A DNA stretch of 64,000 bases, taken from positions 186,001 to 250,000 of the forward strand of contig NZ_NQMN01000002.1 of NCBI RefSeq assembly GCF_002272945.1. The letters run 5' to 3'. A program made the position numbers and the translations under genes. The stretch's first letter is position 1; the number at the start of each line of letters is the position of its first letter. Under the pieces are notes generated by a model that made no database searches, had not been told where the DNA came from, and saw nothing but the letters and a program-made list of their open reading frames with translations. Below are positions 31,450 to 43,798 of the stretch, piece by piece. This DNA comes from Mycoplasmopsis agassizii (GTDB lineage: Bacteria > Bacillota_I > Bacilli_A > Mycoplasmatales > Metamycoplasmataceae).

Positions 31450-33234
31450 ATGATTAAAAAAACTAAAACAAAATTATTAGTTGCTTTAGCAGCAACTTCT
31501 AGTGTAGCACTTGCAGCAACAACAATTGCTTGTTCTTCTTCTCCTTCACCTGGTTCAGGTTTTGCTTTTGATATTCCAAATATTAATGTTGTCAGATTTG
31601 CCAATACTTTTGCTAAAGAGGGTGTTCAAAGAGATGCAATTAGAGCAATTATTGATAAATATAATTCATTAGAAACTAAACCTGAAGACTATATTAAAGT
31701 TGAAGAAGTCAATGTTGCGGGTGGTTATGATAAAGGAGATGAACTAACCTTATCAAATATTACAGGTCGTAATACTCAAACTTATTGAAATTTAATCCTA
31801 AACTACCCTGCTTTAGCAGCTAAAGTTGCTCAACAAAATATGCTTTTACCACTTGATACAGATGGTTCCCTTGGCGATCATTTTGAAGAAGACTTTTTAA
31901 CTAAAACAGTTGGTGGAGCCAACAGTAAGGTTACAAATGTATTACCTTTTGGAACATCATCAGTTGTTTCAGGAGTTAATGGTCCAATGATGTCTTACAT
32001 CTTAAGAGAAGTTGTGAAAGCAGGTGCTACTTATAATAGTGATGCTGATAAAACTTTCTTTGAAACAAATTTTACTAATAAATATAAAGATCCAGAAGAA
32101 GATGCTTTTATTAAAGATGGTAAATCAGGTGAAAAAGGTGGAGGTTATGGTTCAATTGCTGATGCTGATAAATCAGTTTGAACTAACTACAAAATTAAAC
32201 AAACCATGTTTGATAACTTCAAAGATCTGATTGATTTTGGAACTAAAGTCTTTGATAGTTTTTCAGGTTTAAAAAATTCATCAACTAATATCGATAATGC
32301 TCGTGGATTTGTAGGGGTTAACTCAATGTTTAATTGATTAACCACCTTCTCATACACTCAAACAGGATCTTTGTCGGGTCATGTTCTAGATACTGAAGGT
32401 AATAAAAACAACTTTACTAACTACAAAAATATGTTTGGAGAAGGTAAAGAAGGTAAAAAAGCAAAACAGTATGAATGACTTAAAAAAGTTTACGATGAAA
32501 CTCTTTCACCAGCAATTGCAAAAGGTGTTTTATGAGTTGGGGGATTCATGAAAACAGGTGGCAAAGAAGACGCTTCTACATTTTTAGCAAACCACCAACA
32601 AGTTATTCTTAATGGTTCAACTTCAAGATGGAAAAATAGTTCAGTACCAGCACCATCTGGAAAAACAAACGATCCTAAAACATTACAAGCAAACGAAGTA
32701 GTTGCCTTAAAAGCTCCAAGTAAATATGTAGAAGGTGACCCTAAAGCTGCTTACTATCGCCAAGGTCCACATATTCTAGGTATTCATGCAAATGAAAAAG
32801 CTGATAAAGGTGTTCGTGCTTTTATAAAGTGAATGACATCAACTGAGAATCGTTACGACTGAACAGTAAAGGATAAAACCTATACACAACTAACTCCACA
32901 AGAGATGTTTTTTGCTCATGCTTCATACATAGTTGTACAAAAAGGATTTGCAAAAGAAGGATCAGAAATTAGAAAAATTATTGATGCTGATTCAAATACA
33001 AACTTGTATCAAAAAGTTACTATTAGTCAATTTGCTAAAGTTTTAGAAAGCAAAACTGATCAATTTGAAGCATTTGCAGAACCTACTGATAGTTCTACTT
33101 CAAGTTTAAGAACAGCTTTTGAAACCGTTTTAAATACTCAAAAAACAAGTAAAAAGTCAGCAACTAAACTAGATGATTTTGAAACTTTCATAGCAAGTTT
33201 AAAAAGTACATTTGGGACTGACAAAATTAAATAA
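31450..33234 (+). CDS. P68-type substrate-binding lipoprotein 1
   Basis: 594 residues, ATG 31450 with AAAGGA SD. Lipobox T-T-I-A-C (Cys28). The mature part resembles extracellular solute-binding proteins and the mycoplasma P68/P80 surface lipoproteins: L-I-L-N-Y-P, L-D-T-D-G-S-L, V-L-P-F-G-T-S, G-N-K-N-N-F-T-N-Y-K-N-M-F-G-E-G. Paralogue of the next gene, and probably a binding component for the ABC importer at 25-29 kb (inference from proximity). Several UGA Trp codons. Confidence 0.85.
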
Positions 33235-33411
33235 GCCTATTACTACATTTTTTCAAAAACTGTCATTAATAACTAAAAAAGGTGCGTTTCGGTCGTTTTT
33301 TCAGAAAAATGATTGAAAAAATTTCACAATTCTTTCGGTTTTCGTAGATATTTAACCGAATGGCTTTATTAATTTATAATAATATCTAGATAAAAAAACA
33401 AGAGGTTTAAT

Positions 33412-35568
33412 ATGAAAATAAACAAAACAAAATTATTTATTAGTCTTGGAGCAGCTGCTTCACTTGCACTAGCAGGAACAGCAATTGCTTGTTCAACTGG
33501 TGGAACTAGTGGTCGCTTTGACACTAATAACGAATCGACAGTCAACTTTGCTACATCTTTTTCGGCAAACGGTACACAACAGCAAGCGATTAAAGCTTTA
33601 ATTGAAAAATACAACAAAACTCAGGCAGGTGTTGAAGGTTATTTAGAAGTTAAAGAAGTAACCGTTAATGGTGGTTATGGTGGTGCAGAGCAAAATACTA
33701 TCAGTAACATTACTTCAAAAAACAAAACTAGTGGTTATAACTTAATTTTAAACTACCCTTCATTAACATCAAAATTGGCTCAATATAATATGAATGAGCC
33801 GTTAGATACAGATGGCTCACTAATGCAAGGTTATGAATCAAGTTTCGTAACTAATAATATTGGTGGAACCGATCCAAAAGTAACTAACGTGATTCCTTTT
33901 GGAACTTCAACAGTTGTTTCAGGAATAAATGGTCCTGTTATGTCTTATTTAATAAGAAAAGCAGTTGAAGCAGGAGCAACAATTAATAGTGCTGATGAAA
34001 CATGATTTAAAACTGAATTTACTGAAAAACAAGACTTCCTAAAAGATGATGAATTCATCGAAAAAGGACAAAAAGGTCTTAAAGGCGGAGGTTGAGGTAA
34101 AGTAGATGATGCTAAAAAATCTGTTTGATCAAACTACACTATTAAAAAATCAATGTTTGAAAACTTCAGAGAATTATTTGATTTTGGGGTTAATGTTTAC
34201 GACAGTTTTACAGGAGTTCAAGATGTTGCATCAAACATCGATAACGGTCGATCACTAGTTGGAATTGACTCATTCTTTAACTTTTTAACATCATATTCAT
34301 ACACTGATGCAGGTGGAACTGATGGCTACCTACTAGACACTGAAGGTAATAAAAACAACTTTATCAACTACAAAAATATGTTTGGTGAAGGTAAAGATGC
34401 TAAAAACGCAAAACAATATATTTGACTAAAAAACCTTTATGAAGAAGTTCTTTCTCCAGGTATTGGGCGTGGAATTATCTGAATGGGAGCAGGTGGAGAA
34501 TATGGTTCAACCTACTTAGTTCGCCACGGAATGGGGGTTTCTCTAGGTTCAACTGCAGGATATAGAAACAACTATCTTGGAGCAGGGCTACAAGATCGCA
34601 TCATTAACATCGGTGGCGACCAAACCTTTGTAGTGGATTCTGGAGATGTTCTAGATCTAAAAACTGCAACAGGTTCTGGAGATGTAAAAACTAATGCAAT
34701 TACAGGTCTTACTGTTGGTCGTTTTACAAATAATTTATACCTTTCAACTGTAACCACTCTACCTGAAAATAACTTCTATATCCAATCTAAGGATGCTGCA
34801 ACCGATGCTAAGTTAAATGAAATCAAAGATAAACTAACTGGTGGATTCTTTGTAATGAAACCTGTTGATCAAAAAGAAGCATACGAAAAACAATTTGGAA
34901 CAGGTATTCTTTATGTTGGTACAGTTAATGATCAAGCAACAAACGATAAAGGTGACAAAGCATTATTCTTTTTTGCGGCAGATAAAATAAAAGAAAAAGT
35001 TTCTGCAGATACTAAAACTCTACAGCAAAAAGAACTACTTACTCTACAAGCACCTAAGAAAATGAAATCATCTGACACTAAAGCAATTGTTTACCAACAA
35101 GGTCCGCAATTATTAGCAATTCACTCAAATGCTAAAGGTGATAAAGCAACTAGACTGTTTGTTAAATGATTAACTGCTTCAGATCAAAAATATGACTGAA
35201 AAGTAGGGACTAGAGAATATAAACAACTAACCCCACAAGAGTTCTTCTACGAAGCAGCTTCATACATCGTTCCTTACAAAGGATTCACAAGCGATGATTC
35301 AGTTATAGCTAAAAGTATGGCAGGAACTAGAACTAATGATTACCAGAAAGTTACTTTCAACGCTTTCAAAGAAGCGCTAAAAAGTGACTCAGATGAATTA
35401 GATATCTTTGCAGAATCAGTTGATAGTTCAACAGCTAAACTTAGAGAATCTTTTGAAGCAACACTAGCTTCTTCAAAAACTGCTAACCGTACTAATCCAG
35501 GTTTAGGTTCATTTGAAACATTCTTAAATAACCTAAAAACAACATTTGGTAAAGACAACGTTAGATAA
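33412..35568 (+). CDS. P68-type substrate-binding lipoprotein 2
   Basis: 718 residues, ATG 33412 with AGAGG SD. Lipobox T-A-I-A-C. Aligns with lipoprotein 1 along most of its length, sharing L-I-L-N-Y-P, L-D-T-D-G-S-L, V-I-P-F-G-T-S, N-Y-K-N-M-F-G-E-G-K and L-T-P-Q-E. It has about 120 extra residues in the second half (roughly 360-500). The stop is 2 nt before the nuclease gene, so the two are co-transcribed. Confidence 0.85.
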
Positions 35569-35570
35569 TA

Positions 35571-36365
35571 ATGAAGTTATTAAAAAATAAGAAATTATTT
35601 TTTTCACTAATAGCCTTAACAACTATAACAGCAACAGCAACTCTTGCTGTTGCTTGTTCTAATGCTGAAGTTAAAAAAACTACGCTTGAAGAAACTAAAA
35701 TTAAAAAAATTGATTGAGCAAAAGTTACTACTCAAAGCATCTATGATGCAGTTGTTGTTAGTTGAGCAGATGGAGATACTGTTAAAGTAAAAATTACTGA
35801 TGCAGTTTCAAAAAGTACTGGTTTATCAGTTGGTGTAGAATATTCAATTAGACTAAATAACATTGATACTCCTGAAGTCAATGTTAATGGTTCACCTGCT
35901 GGACCTAATGAACTTAAATACGCCAATGCTGCTTCGGCTTTTGGTAAAAAAGTAATGCCTAAAGACACTAAAGTCAGAATTACAACTACTCATCAACGCA
36001 GTTATGAAAGAGTAGTTGGTGGACTCTTCTATAATGAAGCAGGCGCTAGTGATTATCAAACTAATTATGAAAATGAATTAGTTAAACAAGGTTTAACCTT
36101 GCCACTAGCAGGTTCGACTTTAACTAGTTATGATTTTGAAGAAAATAATGTTAATAGTTATATCTTAAAAGCAATTGGTAATTCACTTTACTATGCTTGA
36201 GAAAATCGTTTAGGTTTATTTGATACAGGAAAATCTAATTCTACAGATGAAGAAGCAATGACATTTGCAAAAGAAGTTTATAAAAAAAGAGGAGCACCAG
36301 ATCCTGGTTACTTCTTAAAAACAAACTCGCCAAATGTCTTTGATGACTGAAGCACAAAAAGCTAA
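35571..36365 (+). CDS. Thermonuclease-like (SNase) lipoprotein
   Basis: 264 residues. Signal peptide with lipobox A-V-A-C, then a staphylococcal-nuclease fold: D-G-D-T-V-K-V-K-I, I-R-L-N-N-I-D-T-P-E (catalytic Arg and Glu) and S-Y-E-R-V-V-G (second Arg). A Ca2+-dependent surface nuclease that would degrade host nucleic acid. It starts 2 nt after the P68-type gene without its own SD, so it is translationally coupled. Related mycoplasma nucleases are also found beside ABC transporter genes. Confidence 0.88.
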
Positions 36366-36370
36366 TTAAA

Positions 36371-36402
36371 AAGACTTATCAATTTAGCGATAAGTCTTTT
36401 TT
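36371..36402 (+). terminator. Terminator of the lipoprotein-nuclease operon
   Basis: AAGACTTATC (36371-36380) with GATAAGTCTT (36389-36398) plus T tail. Confidence 0.9.
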
Positions 36403-36409
36403 CTTGCTT

Positions 36410-37915
36410 TTAAACAATTGATTTTAACATTGCATAGAAGATTTTTTTAGGTCAAGAAAAACTTCTAGCAGTATTAATCACAGTTAGTTTTTTACTTTCT
36501 GATTCTACCTTTTGCATATACTTAACAATGTCAGACACTGTTTCGCCTTGAATAATATCGATAGTTTCATATTGAGCATAGAAAGAGCGAATATCAAAAT
36601 TCATTGTCCCTAAATAAGCAATCTTATTATCAAAAACGCCTGCTTTAGAATGGTTAAAATAATTATTGCTTAAATAAACAGTCATACCATATCTAAGTAA
36701 AACATTAAGTTCAAATAAACTAATATTAGAAACTAGTTTTTGTCTAGAAAAACCTGGAAAATATAAGGTCACTTTGACACCTGATAAAAGAGCTACTTTT
36801 AATGCAGAAATAATATTATTAGGTAAACTAAAATAAGGACTCATAATTTTTATTTCATCTTCTGCTCGAGAAATTAACTTCACAATTGTTTCTTCTAAAA
36901 CAGGATCATCAATTTCAGGTCCACCTTGACTAAGAATTAAACTATTTTGTTTTTCAGTAGCTTCTAGTTTACTTTTAACAACTAATTTTTTAATATTATA
37001 ATTAGTTGTTAAATCCTGATCGGCTCAACGCCTTCACATTTGTACAAATAATTTTATATAGTTATAAACGTAAGTACCTTTAATACGATAATTAAAATCA
37101 CGATAAATTCCATAACCTGGATTTAAAGAAACATACTGATCAGCGATATTACTTCCACCATTAAATAAGATTTTTGAATCAATTAAAATGAACTTACGAT
37201 GGTTACGATAAAGGTTAGAACTTAAGAAAAAAGTGAACTTTAATTTACCAATAAAAACGATGTTAATACCTTGTTTTTTCAGTTCATTTCACTGATGATT
37301 CTTGACATTACGGCGCCCATAATCATCAACTAATCAGCGAATATTGACCCCTTGTTTTTGCTTTTTTAATAATAAAAAAGCAAGTTCATCAAATAAATGA
37401 CCCGATTCAACTCAATAGGAAACTAATCAGACCTCATTTTTAGCTTCTTCGATCGCTAAAAATAAGTCATTAAAATAATCATTAGGCATTTCATAAGTTT
37501 TGATCTCACCATTTAAAATAGCTGTTTTATTATAAATTGATAAGTGATTAAAAGTTACTTCTTCTTTAGAAGCAAGTGTCATTTTTTCATCAATAATTTC
37601 AGTATCATTATCCATCTCGCTTTGCACCACTAAATAGTCACGGCGATGCGGATATTTTTGTCCTAAAGAAAAATATAAAACATGACCAATTAAGGGTACA
37701 ATAATCACAAATAGCATTCAACTCAACTTAGCACTGCTATGGCGTTTTTGACTAAAAATAATTAAGGCTGTCAAGATATTAATAATATAACTAGCTAGCA
37801 AAGTAAAGACAAAGGCATAAGTATTAACTCAGAGAATAACAGCATAAATTGCCACTGTAATTGAAACAACTAAAATGGAAAAAAGATATCAAAATAAATT
37901 ATTAATGGGCTTCAT
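36410..37915 (-). CDS. cls: Cardiolipin synthase
   Basis: 501 residues from ATG 37915. Two N-terminal hydrophobic segments followed by two phospholipase-D domains with HKD motifs at His239 (H-R-K-F-I-L-I-D, then G-G-S-N) and His422 (H-S-K-A-G-V-F-D, then G-T-M-N-F-D). Condenses phosphatidylglycerol to cardiolipin at the membrane. Length and domain order are normal. UGA Trp codons throughout. Shares the convergent intergenic region with the nuclease gene. Confidence 0.93.
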
Positions 37916-37962
37916 ATATTGCAATTATACTAATATAAAAGCCTAAAAAGGCAATAAAAAAA

Positions 37963-38053
37963 TGGCGGGCCTGAAAGGATTTGAACCTTCGCGGGAATCT
38001 CTTCCCCTATGTCGTTAGCAATGACACCTCTTCAGCCTCTTGAGTACAGACCC
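37963..38053 (-). tRNA. tRNA-Ser (anticodon GCU)
   Basis: 91-nt class II tRNA. Acceptor stem GGGTCTG/CAGGCCC with one G-U pair, anticodon loop TTGCTAA (GCU, reads AGC/AGU), long variable arm typical of serine, T loop GGTTCAAATCC and encoded CCA end at 37965-37963. Minus-strand TATAAT at 38072-38067. Confidence 0.95.
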
Positions 38054-38356
38054 ATGCCGTTTATTTATTATAAATCATCAAGGCTGATTTATAATAAAAA
38101 AATTTTGCAAAAAATTAGAGTGGTTTTTGGATATTTTGAATCTTGTTTTTAATAATTTAATTTTGCTAGTTAATGATAAATGAAAAGCTTGTATAAATAA
38201 AAAAATTGACTTATTTAGTTTTAGAAGGTTTATTATATGTAATTTTAAATTTTTCATTCTTCATATTAATTTAATTATGACTAAAGAATGGTTGGACAAG
38301 CAATTTTTAATTTTATGAAATAAAATACTCAAATCATTTTGATTTGGTATCGTTAA
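38054..38356. other. Intergenic region upstream of tRNA-Ser
   Basis: 303 bp, AT-rich. Contains the tRNA promoter; a 10-bp inverted repeat TTATAAATCA/TGATTTATAA (38068-38077, 38085-38094) overlaps the -10 box. Nothing else recognised. Confidence 0.5.
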
Positions 38357-39019
38357 TTATTTTTTCTTAATTAATTCTAAAATTTCTTTTAATTGTTCAA
38401 CAATTTCTTCGTTTTGCTTTTTTAAACCTTCATTTTGTGCTTTTAATTCAGTATTTTGAACCTCTAGTCTTTCAACTTTAGAATAAAGGTCTTTGTTTTG
38501 TTCCTTTACTTCTTTAACTTGAACTTCAAGATTTTCTACCTTTGAATAAAGATCTTTATTTTGTTCCTTTAGTTCTTTATTTTGTTCTTTTACTTCTTTA
38601 ACTTGAACTTCAAGGTTATCGACTTTATTTTCAAGATTGTCAAACTTTGTTTCAAGATTATCCACTTTAGAATTGATTGCAACATTTTGTGTATTTATCT
38701 TATCAATTTGTGAACCTATTGATTTAATAATTCCATCTGCAGATTTTTGAATCTGAACCATAACCCATTTCTTATCAAAAGGTAAATCATCTTCTTCTCA
38801 ATCGCCACCACCAGGTGGTGGATCAATTTGAGGCCCAGGAGGTGTAACAACAATAGGTCGTGGGTCTCCTTCTGCTTCATAATGGAATTTTGCTCTGCCA
38901 GTTTCTGGATGGATATCCACTTTGTGGATTGTTTCTTCCATTTCGTGGCTTTTATCCAATAGTTTGACTGTATTTGCAGGCTTTTTATGATCAATTTTAG
39001 TTTTTTTGTTTTTCTTCAT
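38357..39019 (-). CDS. DUF16-like coiled-coil protein 2
   Basis: 220 residues from ATG 39019; a single UGA (Trp) joins the two halves. The basic N-terminus is followed by a Pro/Gly-rich stretch (V-T-P-P-G-P-Q-I-D-P-P-P-G-G-G-D), D-D-L-P-F-D-K-K-W, and then a long coiled coil with repeats such as N-L-E-V-Q-V-K-E-V-K-E-Q-N-K. The coiled-coil part resembles the proteins at 24.1 and 61.5 kb; the N-terminal half does not. Function unknown; probably a cytoplasmic oligomer. Confidence 0.75.
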
Positions 39020-39124
39020 AATGATTTAATTATAACTAAAGAATATCTCCTTTAAAAAATTTTCATTTTTTTCACATTTGAAATAAAAATTGGTTCATGA
39101 AGATGAACCAATTAATGTGTTTTA

Positions 39125-40228
39125 TTATTGTGAAAAAGTTAGTAATTTTTCACGATAATATTCATATTGCTGTCTTCTCATTTTGATTTCTGCAGGTAAA
39201 CCTTCATTGATATCTGAAGTTAGTTTGCTGAATTTGTCTAAGATGTTGACAATGCGATTTTGTTCTTCTAATGAAGGGACAGGGATTTCTATTTGAGAAT
39301 ATTTTGAAATCCAGTGTCGTTGATGATCACTTTTAGAAATTTCATAATCAATAACTTTCATAGCGTAGTAAATGTATCTAAAATTATTTTTGTTATTTTT
39401 ACTAACTAATATTTTCATTGCTGAAGACTTAATTTTGAAATCAAAATCTACTCAATGCATTGATGTTGTAAAATCATCAAAAATTATGACTGGATTTTCT
39501 TTTGAAGCATTATAAATTCCTTCTTTTTCATTTGTGTATCCCAAAACAAAAGTCTTTCCTGCAGTTAGAACAGGTGTTTCATATTGATTTTTATATTCAT
39601 CACTTTTAACAATAAATTTAGTTGGTTGTATGTAATCAATAAGATCATCCAATTTAATTCATTCAGTATTATCTGATTTTTCACCTTCAAAATTTAATAG
39701 ATGATGTAGATAGTAGTTATATTGTTTGTTTCTAGCTTCCAGCCTAGAGAATTCATCCAATATACTTACTATCTTATTTTGAATTTCCAAAGATGGTAAA
39801 GGAATTTCGATTTGCGAGTACGCTTCTCAATGTGATTGATAATTAGAAGCAGTTATTTTATAATCAAGGTTTCTCATCGAATAATATATAAACCTGAAGT
39901 TAACTTCAGCAGTTTTATTTCAGAAAATTCTTATTGCAGAAGATTTTAGTTTAAACGGAAAATCCACTCAACGAATAGCAGCAGTAATGATATCAAAAAT
40001 CATTACAGGCGATTCTTTAGAAGCTTCATAAATACCGTTTTCTTCATTTGTATAACCTAGAATAAAACTTTTTCCTGCTGTTAAAACAGGTATTTTAAAA
40101 TTATTATTGTAATTAGTTGATTTCACTCTATATCTTGCAGAACCAACACTATCAATTAAATCGCCGATTTTTTTATACTCAATTTCATTTGTGCTTATTT
40201 CTTTTACTAATTCGCTAACTTGATTCAT
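39125..40228 (-). CDS. hsdS: Type I restriction specificity subunit HsdS (orphan)
   Basis: 367 residues. Two half-subunits, each a target recognition domain (P-V-L-T-A-G-K-x-F-x-L-G-Y-T-N-E...G-I-Y-x-A-S-K-E-x-P-V) followed by a conserved spacer helix (I-x-I-P-x-P-S-L-E-x-Q-N-x-I-V-x-I-L-D-x-F-S). This is the canonical HsdS plan for the DNA-specificity subunit. The two TRDs resemble each other, suggesting related half-sites. No hsdM or hsdR lies in the window, so it is a detached subunit or a recombination partner for another hsd locus. Confidence 0.88.
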
Positions 40229-40409
40229 ACTTTTAATAATATCAATGAATAAAGCAAAAATAATTTATATTTTGCAAGATTACAATATTTTCCTTGATTT
40301 TTATAAAGCAATTTTGAATTTCTAAATTTTAACACCTTAGAAAATCCTTAAAAAACATCTCTACAATAAATATTTGCAAAATCGCTTTTATACCGTAAAA
40401 TTTTAAAAT

Positions 40410-43253
40410 ATGAAGAACGACTTTTTAAACACGGGGCTGACTTCTCAAGAAGTTATTGAATCTCGTAATAAATATGGTTCAAATAAATTGGCTGAAAAAA
40501 AGCAAAAAAATGCTTTTCAAATTTTTCTTAAAAATTTATTTGACTTAATGACAATTTTATTGTTTGCTGCTGCAATCATCAGCTTAGGCTTAACAATTGA
40601 TAATGGAGTAAGAAATGGTTTTGTCCAAACATCTGTGCATGTTGGTTTCTTTGAAACCTTCATCATTATTTTTGTAATCATTGTGAATGCTTTAATTGGA
40701 ACTTTTCAAACACTCAAGGCTAATAAGGCTGTTAAGAGTTTGTCTAAACTGAGCCAGAGTCAAGTTAGAGTTATCCGTGATTCTAAGTTACAACTGATTG
40801 ATAGTGAAGAATTAGTAATTGGTGACTTAATAGTTTTTGAAAGCGGTGAAAAAATCGCTGCTGATGGTCAAATTGTCGAAGCATCACAACTTAGAATTAA
40901 TGAATCAATTTTGACTGGTGAATCCTTAGCAGTTGATAAAAATGCTGATCCAGTTAAAATTAAAAGCGAAATTTTAGGTGAACAATTAAATAGAGTTTTT
41001 AGTGCTACAAGTGTTATCAACGGAACTGGAAAAGCAATTGTTGGTGCAATTGGTGATAATAGTGAAATTGGAAAAATTTCACAAATGGTTAATCAAGAAA
41101 AGAAATTAAAATCACCTCTTGAAATCAAATTAGATAAATTAGGAAAAATCTTTTTTATAAGTGGTTTAACTTTATTTATTGCTTACTTTATTATTGCAAT
41201 TCTTTTGCTAGGAGTTGAAAATGTTAGCAGCTCATGATCAACTGCTTTAGTAGGTGGAATTTCTTTAGCAGTTGCTGCTATACCTGAAGGTTTAATTACT
41301 TTTACAACTATTATTCAAACTTTAGGTATGAAAAATATGGCACATAAAAATGCGATTATTAAAGAATTAAATATTGTTGAAACACTAGGTAATTTAGCAA
41401 TTATTTGTAGTGATAAAACTGGTACCTTAACTCAGAATAAAATGACCTTAGTTAATTTATTTACACTTGAAAATAAATCAACATCTTCTTTAAAACATGA
41501 AACAGAAAATGACTTAATTAAGAAGTCTGTTTTATGTACAGATGCTAGCTATGAAATTTTAAAAGATGGATCAGAAAATTTAATTGGAGATCCAACTGAA
41601 ACAAGTATTTTAGGTTTTGCACATAAGTATAAAATCGAAAAAGATGATCTATTAAATAAGAGTCCTAGATTAGCGAGTTTACCTTTTGATAGTGACCGTA
41701 AATTAATGACTGTTGCAAATAAAATTGATGGTCAAATTTATGTAATTACAAAAGGTGCTCCTGACGTTTTATTAAATCGTTGTAGCAATTTAAATAGTGA
41801 TCAAGTTAATGAAATTAAGAGCACTATTAAGTCATATAATGACAAAGCATATCGTACACTTGCAATTGCTCAAAAAGTTATTTCTGAAAAAGATTTAGCA
41901 AGTAATTTTAACCATGAATTTATTGAAAATGACTTGCAATTTTTGGGTCTAGTCGCAATGATTGATCCACCAAGAGAAGAAGCAAAAATTGCAATTCAAG
42001 AAACAATTAATGCAGGTATAAAAACAATCATGATCACTGGTGATCATGTCGATACTGCCGTTGCAATTGCCAAAGAATTAAAAATTTTTCAAGAAGGTGA
42101 TATTGCTTTAAGTGGTGAGCAACTTGCAAAATTAAGTGATCAAGAATTGAAAGAAAAACTAATTAAAATTAGTGTTTATGCTCGTGTTAATCCAAGCGAC
42201 AAAATTAGAATAGTTAAAGCTTGACAAGAACTTGATCAAGTTGTTGCTATGACTGGAGATGGAGTTAATGATGCTCCTGCCTTAAAAGCTGCAGATGTAG
42301 GAACTGCGATGGGAATTACAGGAACAGAAGTTTCAAAAGATGCAGCAGATATGATTATTGTCGATGACAATTTTGCAACGATTGTCAAAGCAGTTGATAA
42401 CGGCCGTAAGATTTATTTAAAAATTAAAAGAGTAATTCAGAACTTAATAACTACATCTTTAGTTGAATTAATTGTCGCTTTTTTAGGAATGATTGTCTTC
42501 ACTTTAGTTTATGGAGATTATCTTAAAGGTGCTGGTTTTGCCGTGTTTAGTGCAGCCCAGTTGCTTTGAATTAACTTGTTAACTCACGGTTTTCCAGCTG
42601 TTGCTCTTGGTCTTCAAGAATCAAAAAACCATGTTATGGATGTGCGACCTTATTCTAAATTTGAATCAATTTTTGCAAGAAGAATGGGAATAGATTTAAT
42701 TTGACAATCATTAATAATTTCCTTTTTAGCTCTTCTTGGATATGCACTAGGAATTGAATATATTAAGTCATTAGCAGAAAATGATCCAATTAAATATTTA
42801 AATTTAGTAACATTAAATAATGTTGATACTTCATTAAGTGCAAACGAAATTATGGGCCACTTAATGAACTATTATGGATCAGCAGTTGGTTTCTTAGTTG
42901 TAGGAATTGCTGCAGTATTTAATAGTTTAAATTTAATTAGTGAAGACAGTTTATTTAAAGTAAAACTTAGAGATTCATATATTGTTTTATCATCTGTTTT
43001 ATTTAGTTTTATAATGCTATTAATTGCCGTGGGTGTTTCAAATTTAGCACAACTATTTCACATGCCAAAAGACTTTTTCGATAACACTAATTTAGTTCTT
43101 ATTTCTTTCTTTTTTGGAATTAGTATTTTCCCTATTTTAGAAGTATATAAATTACTTAGAAAAAAATTATTTAAGAAAATTAAGTCAGAACAAATTACAT
43201 CTTTTGAATTAATTAAAAAGCCTTCAAGAAAAAATAATAAGATGTCAATTTAA
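40410..43253 (+). CDS. Cation-transporting P-type ATPase (Ca2+-ATPase-like)
   Basis: 947 residues. Phosphorylation site D-K-T-G-T-L-T (Asp335), T-G-E-S actuator motif, [11 protein letters not shown] hinge, and A-A-I-P-E-G-L in TM4 as in type II (SERCA/PMR1-like) pumps. About ten membrane segments. Likely Ca2+ or another divalent cation; exact ion not certain. ATG 40410 lies 8 nt after TAAAAT (40396-40401) with no SD, so the mRNA is probably leaderless. Confidence 0.92.
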
Positions 43254-43798
43254 GCTAGGTTTTTAAAACCTAGTTTTTATTTTTTTAAAATAAATACATG
43301 AATTATTTTTTAAATATATTTTCTTGAATTAAAAAATTTGGAATTTATTTTTAGACAAAAAACATCTTTTGGATACTTAATGAATTTATGACTTTAGTTA
43401 ATTTCAAAATTTAAAAAATGACTTACAAAAATACATATTTTTTGCTCGCATATTTCAGTCTTATTTTTTAAAATATGATGTTCATGTTTTTAAAAAAGAT
43501 GCTTGTTAAAAAAATATTTTAATCAATAAAATTATTAAATTATGATTGTCTAAAATTAGATCATAATTAATTTTTTAAAACTAAATTATTTGCCTCGAAA
43601 CAAATACATGTTTTATATTTTTAAGTTAAATTTTTAATTTTTGTTTTAAGCAAAAATTAATTTTTGTAATTAAAAATATTTTTAAAATATGAAATCAAAA
43701 AATTTATTTTTAGACATGATTATTTGAAAATAAATGCTCCAATAAACAATTCTGAACAAAACACTAGAAGATTAAAAAAAGAGTTTATAATTAAATAT
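43254..43798 (+). other. Very AT-rich intergenic region with terminator and short repeats
   Basis: 545 bp. Starts with the ATPase terminator (CTAGGTTTT/AAAACCTAG, 43255-43273, T tail). The rest is extremely AT-rich; AATTTATTTTTAGACA occurs twice (near 43342 and 43700). An in-frame TTG at 43724 could extend the following helicase gene at its N-terminus. No other gene seen. Confidence 0.5.

Noticed and set aside
39125-40228. HsdS gene as two separate genes
   Set aside because: The split frames are joined by UGA Trp codons; a single 367-residue protein with canonical two-TRD layout results.
43274-43798. Decayed gene or IS remnant in the AT-rich intergenic region
   Set aside because: Only one 16-bp direct repeat and no coding similarity or terminal inverted repeats.
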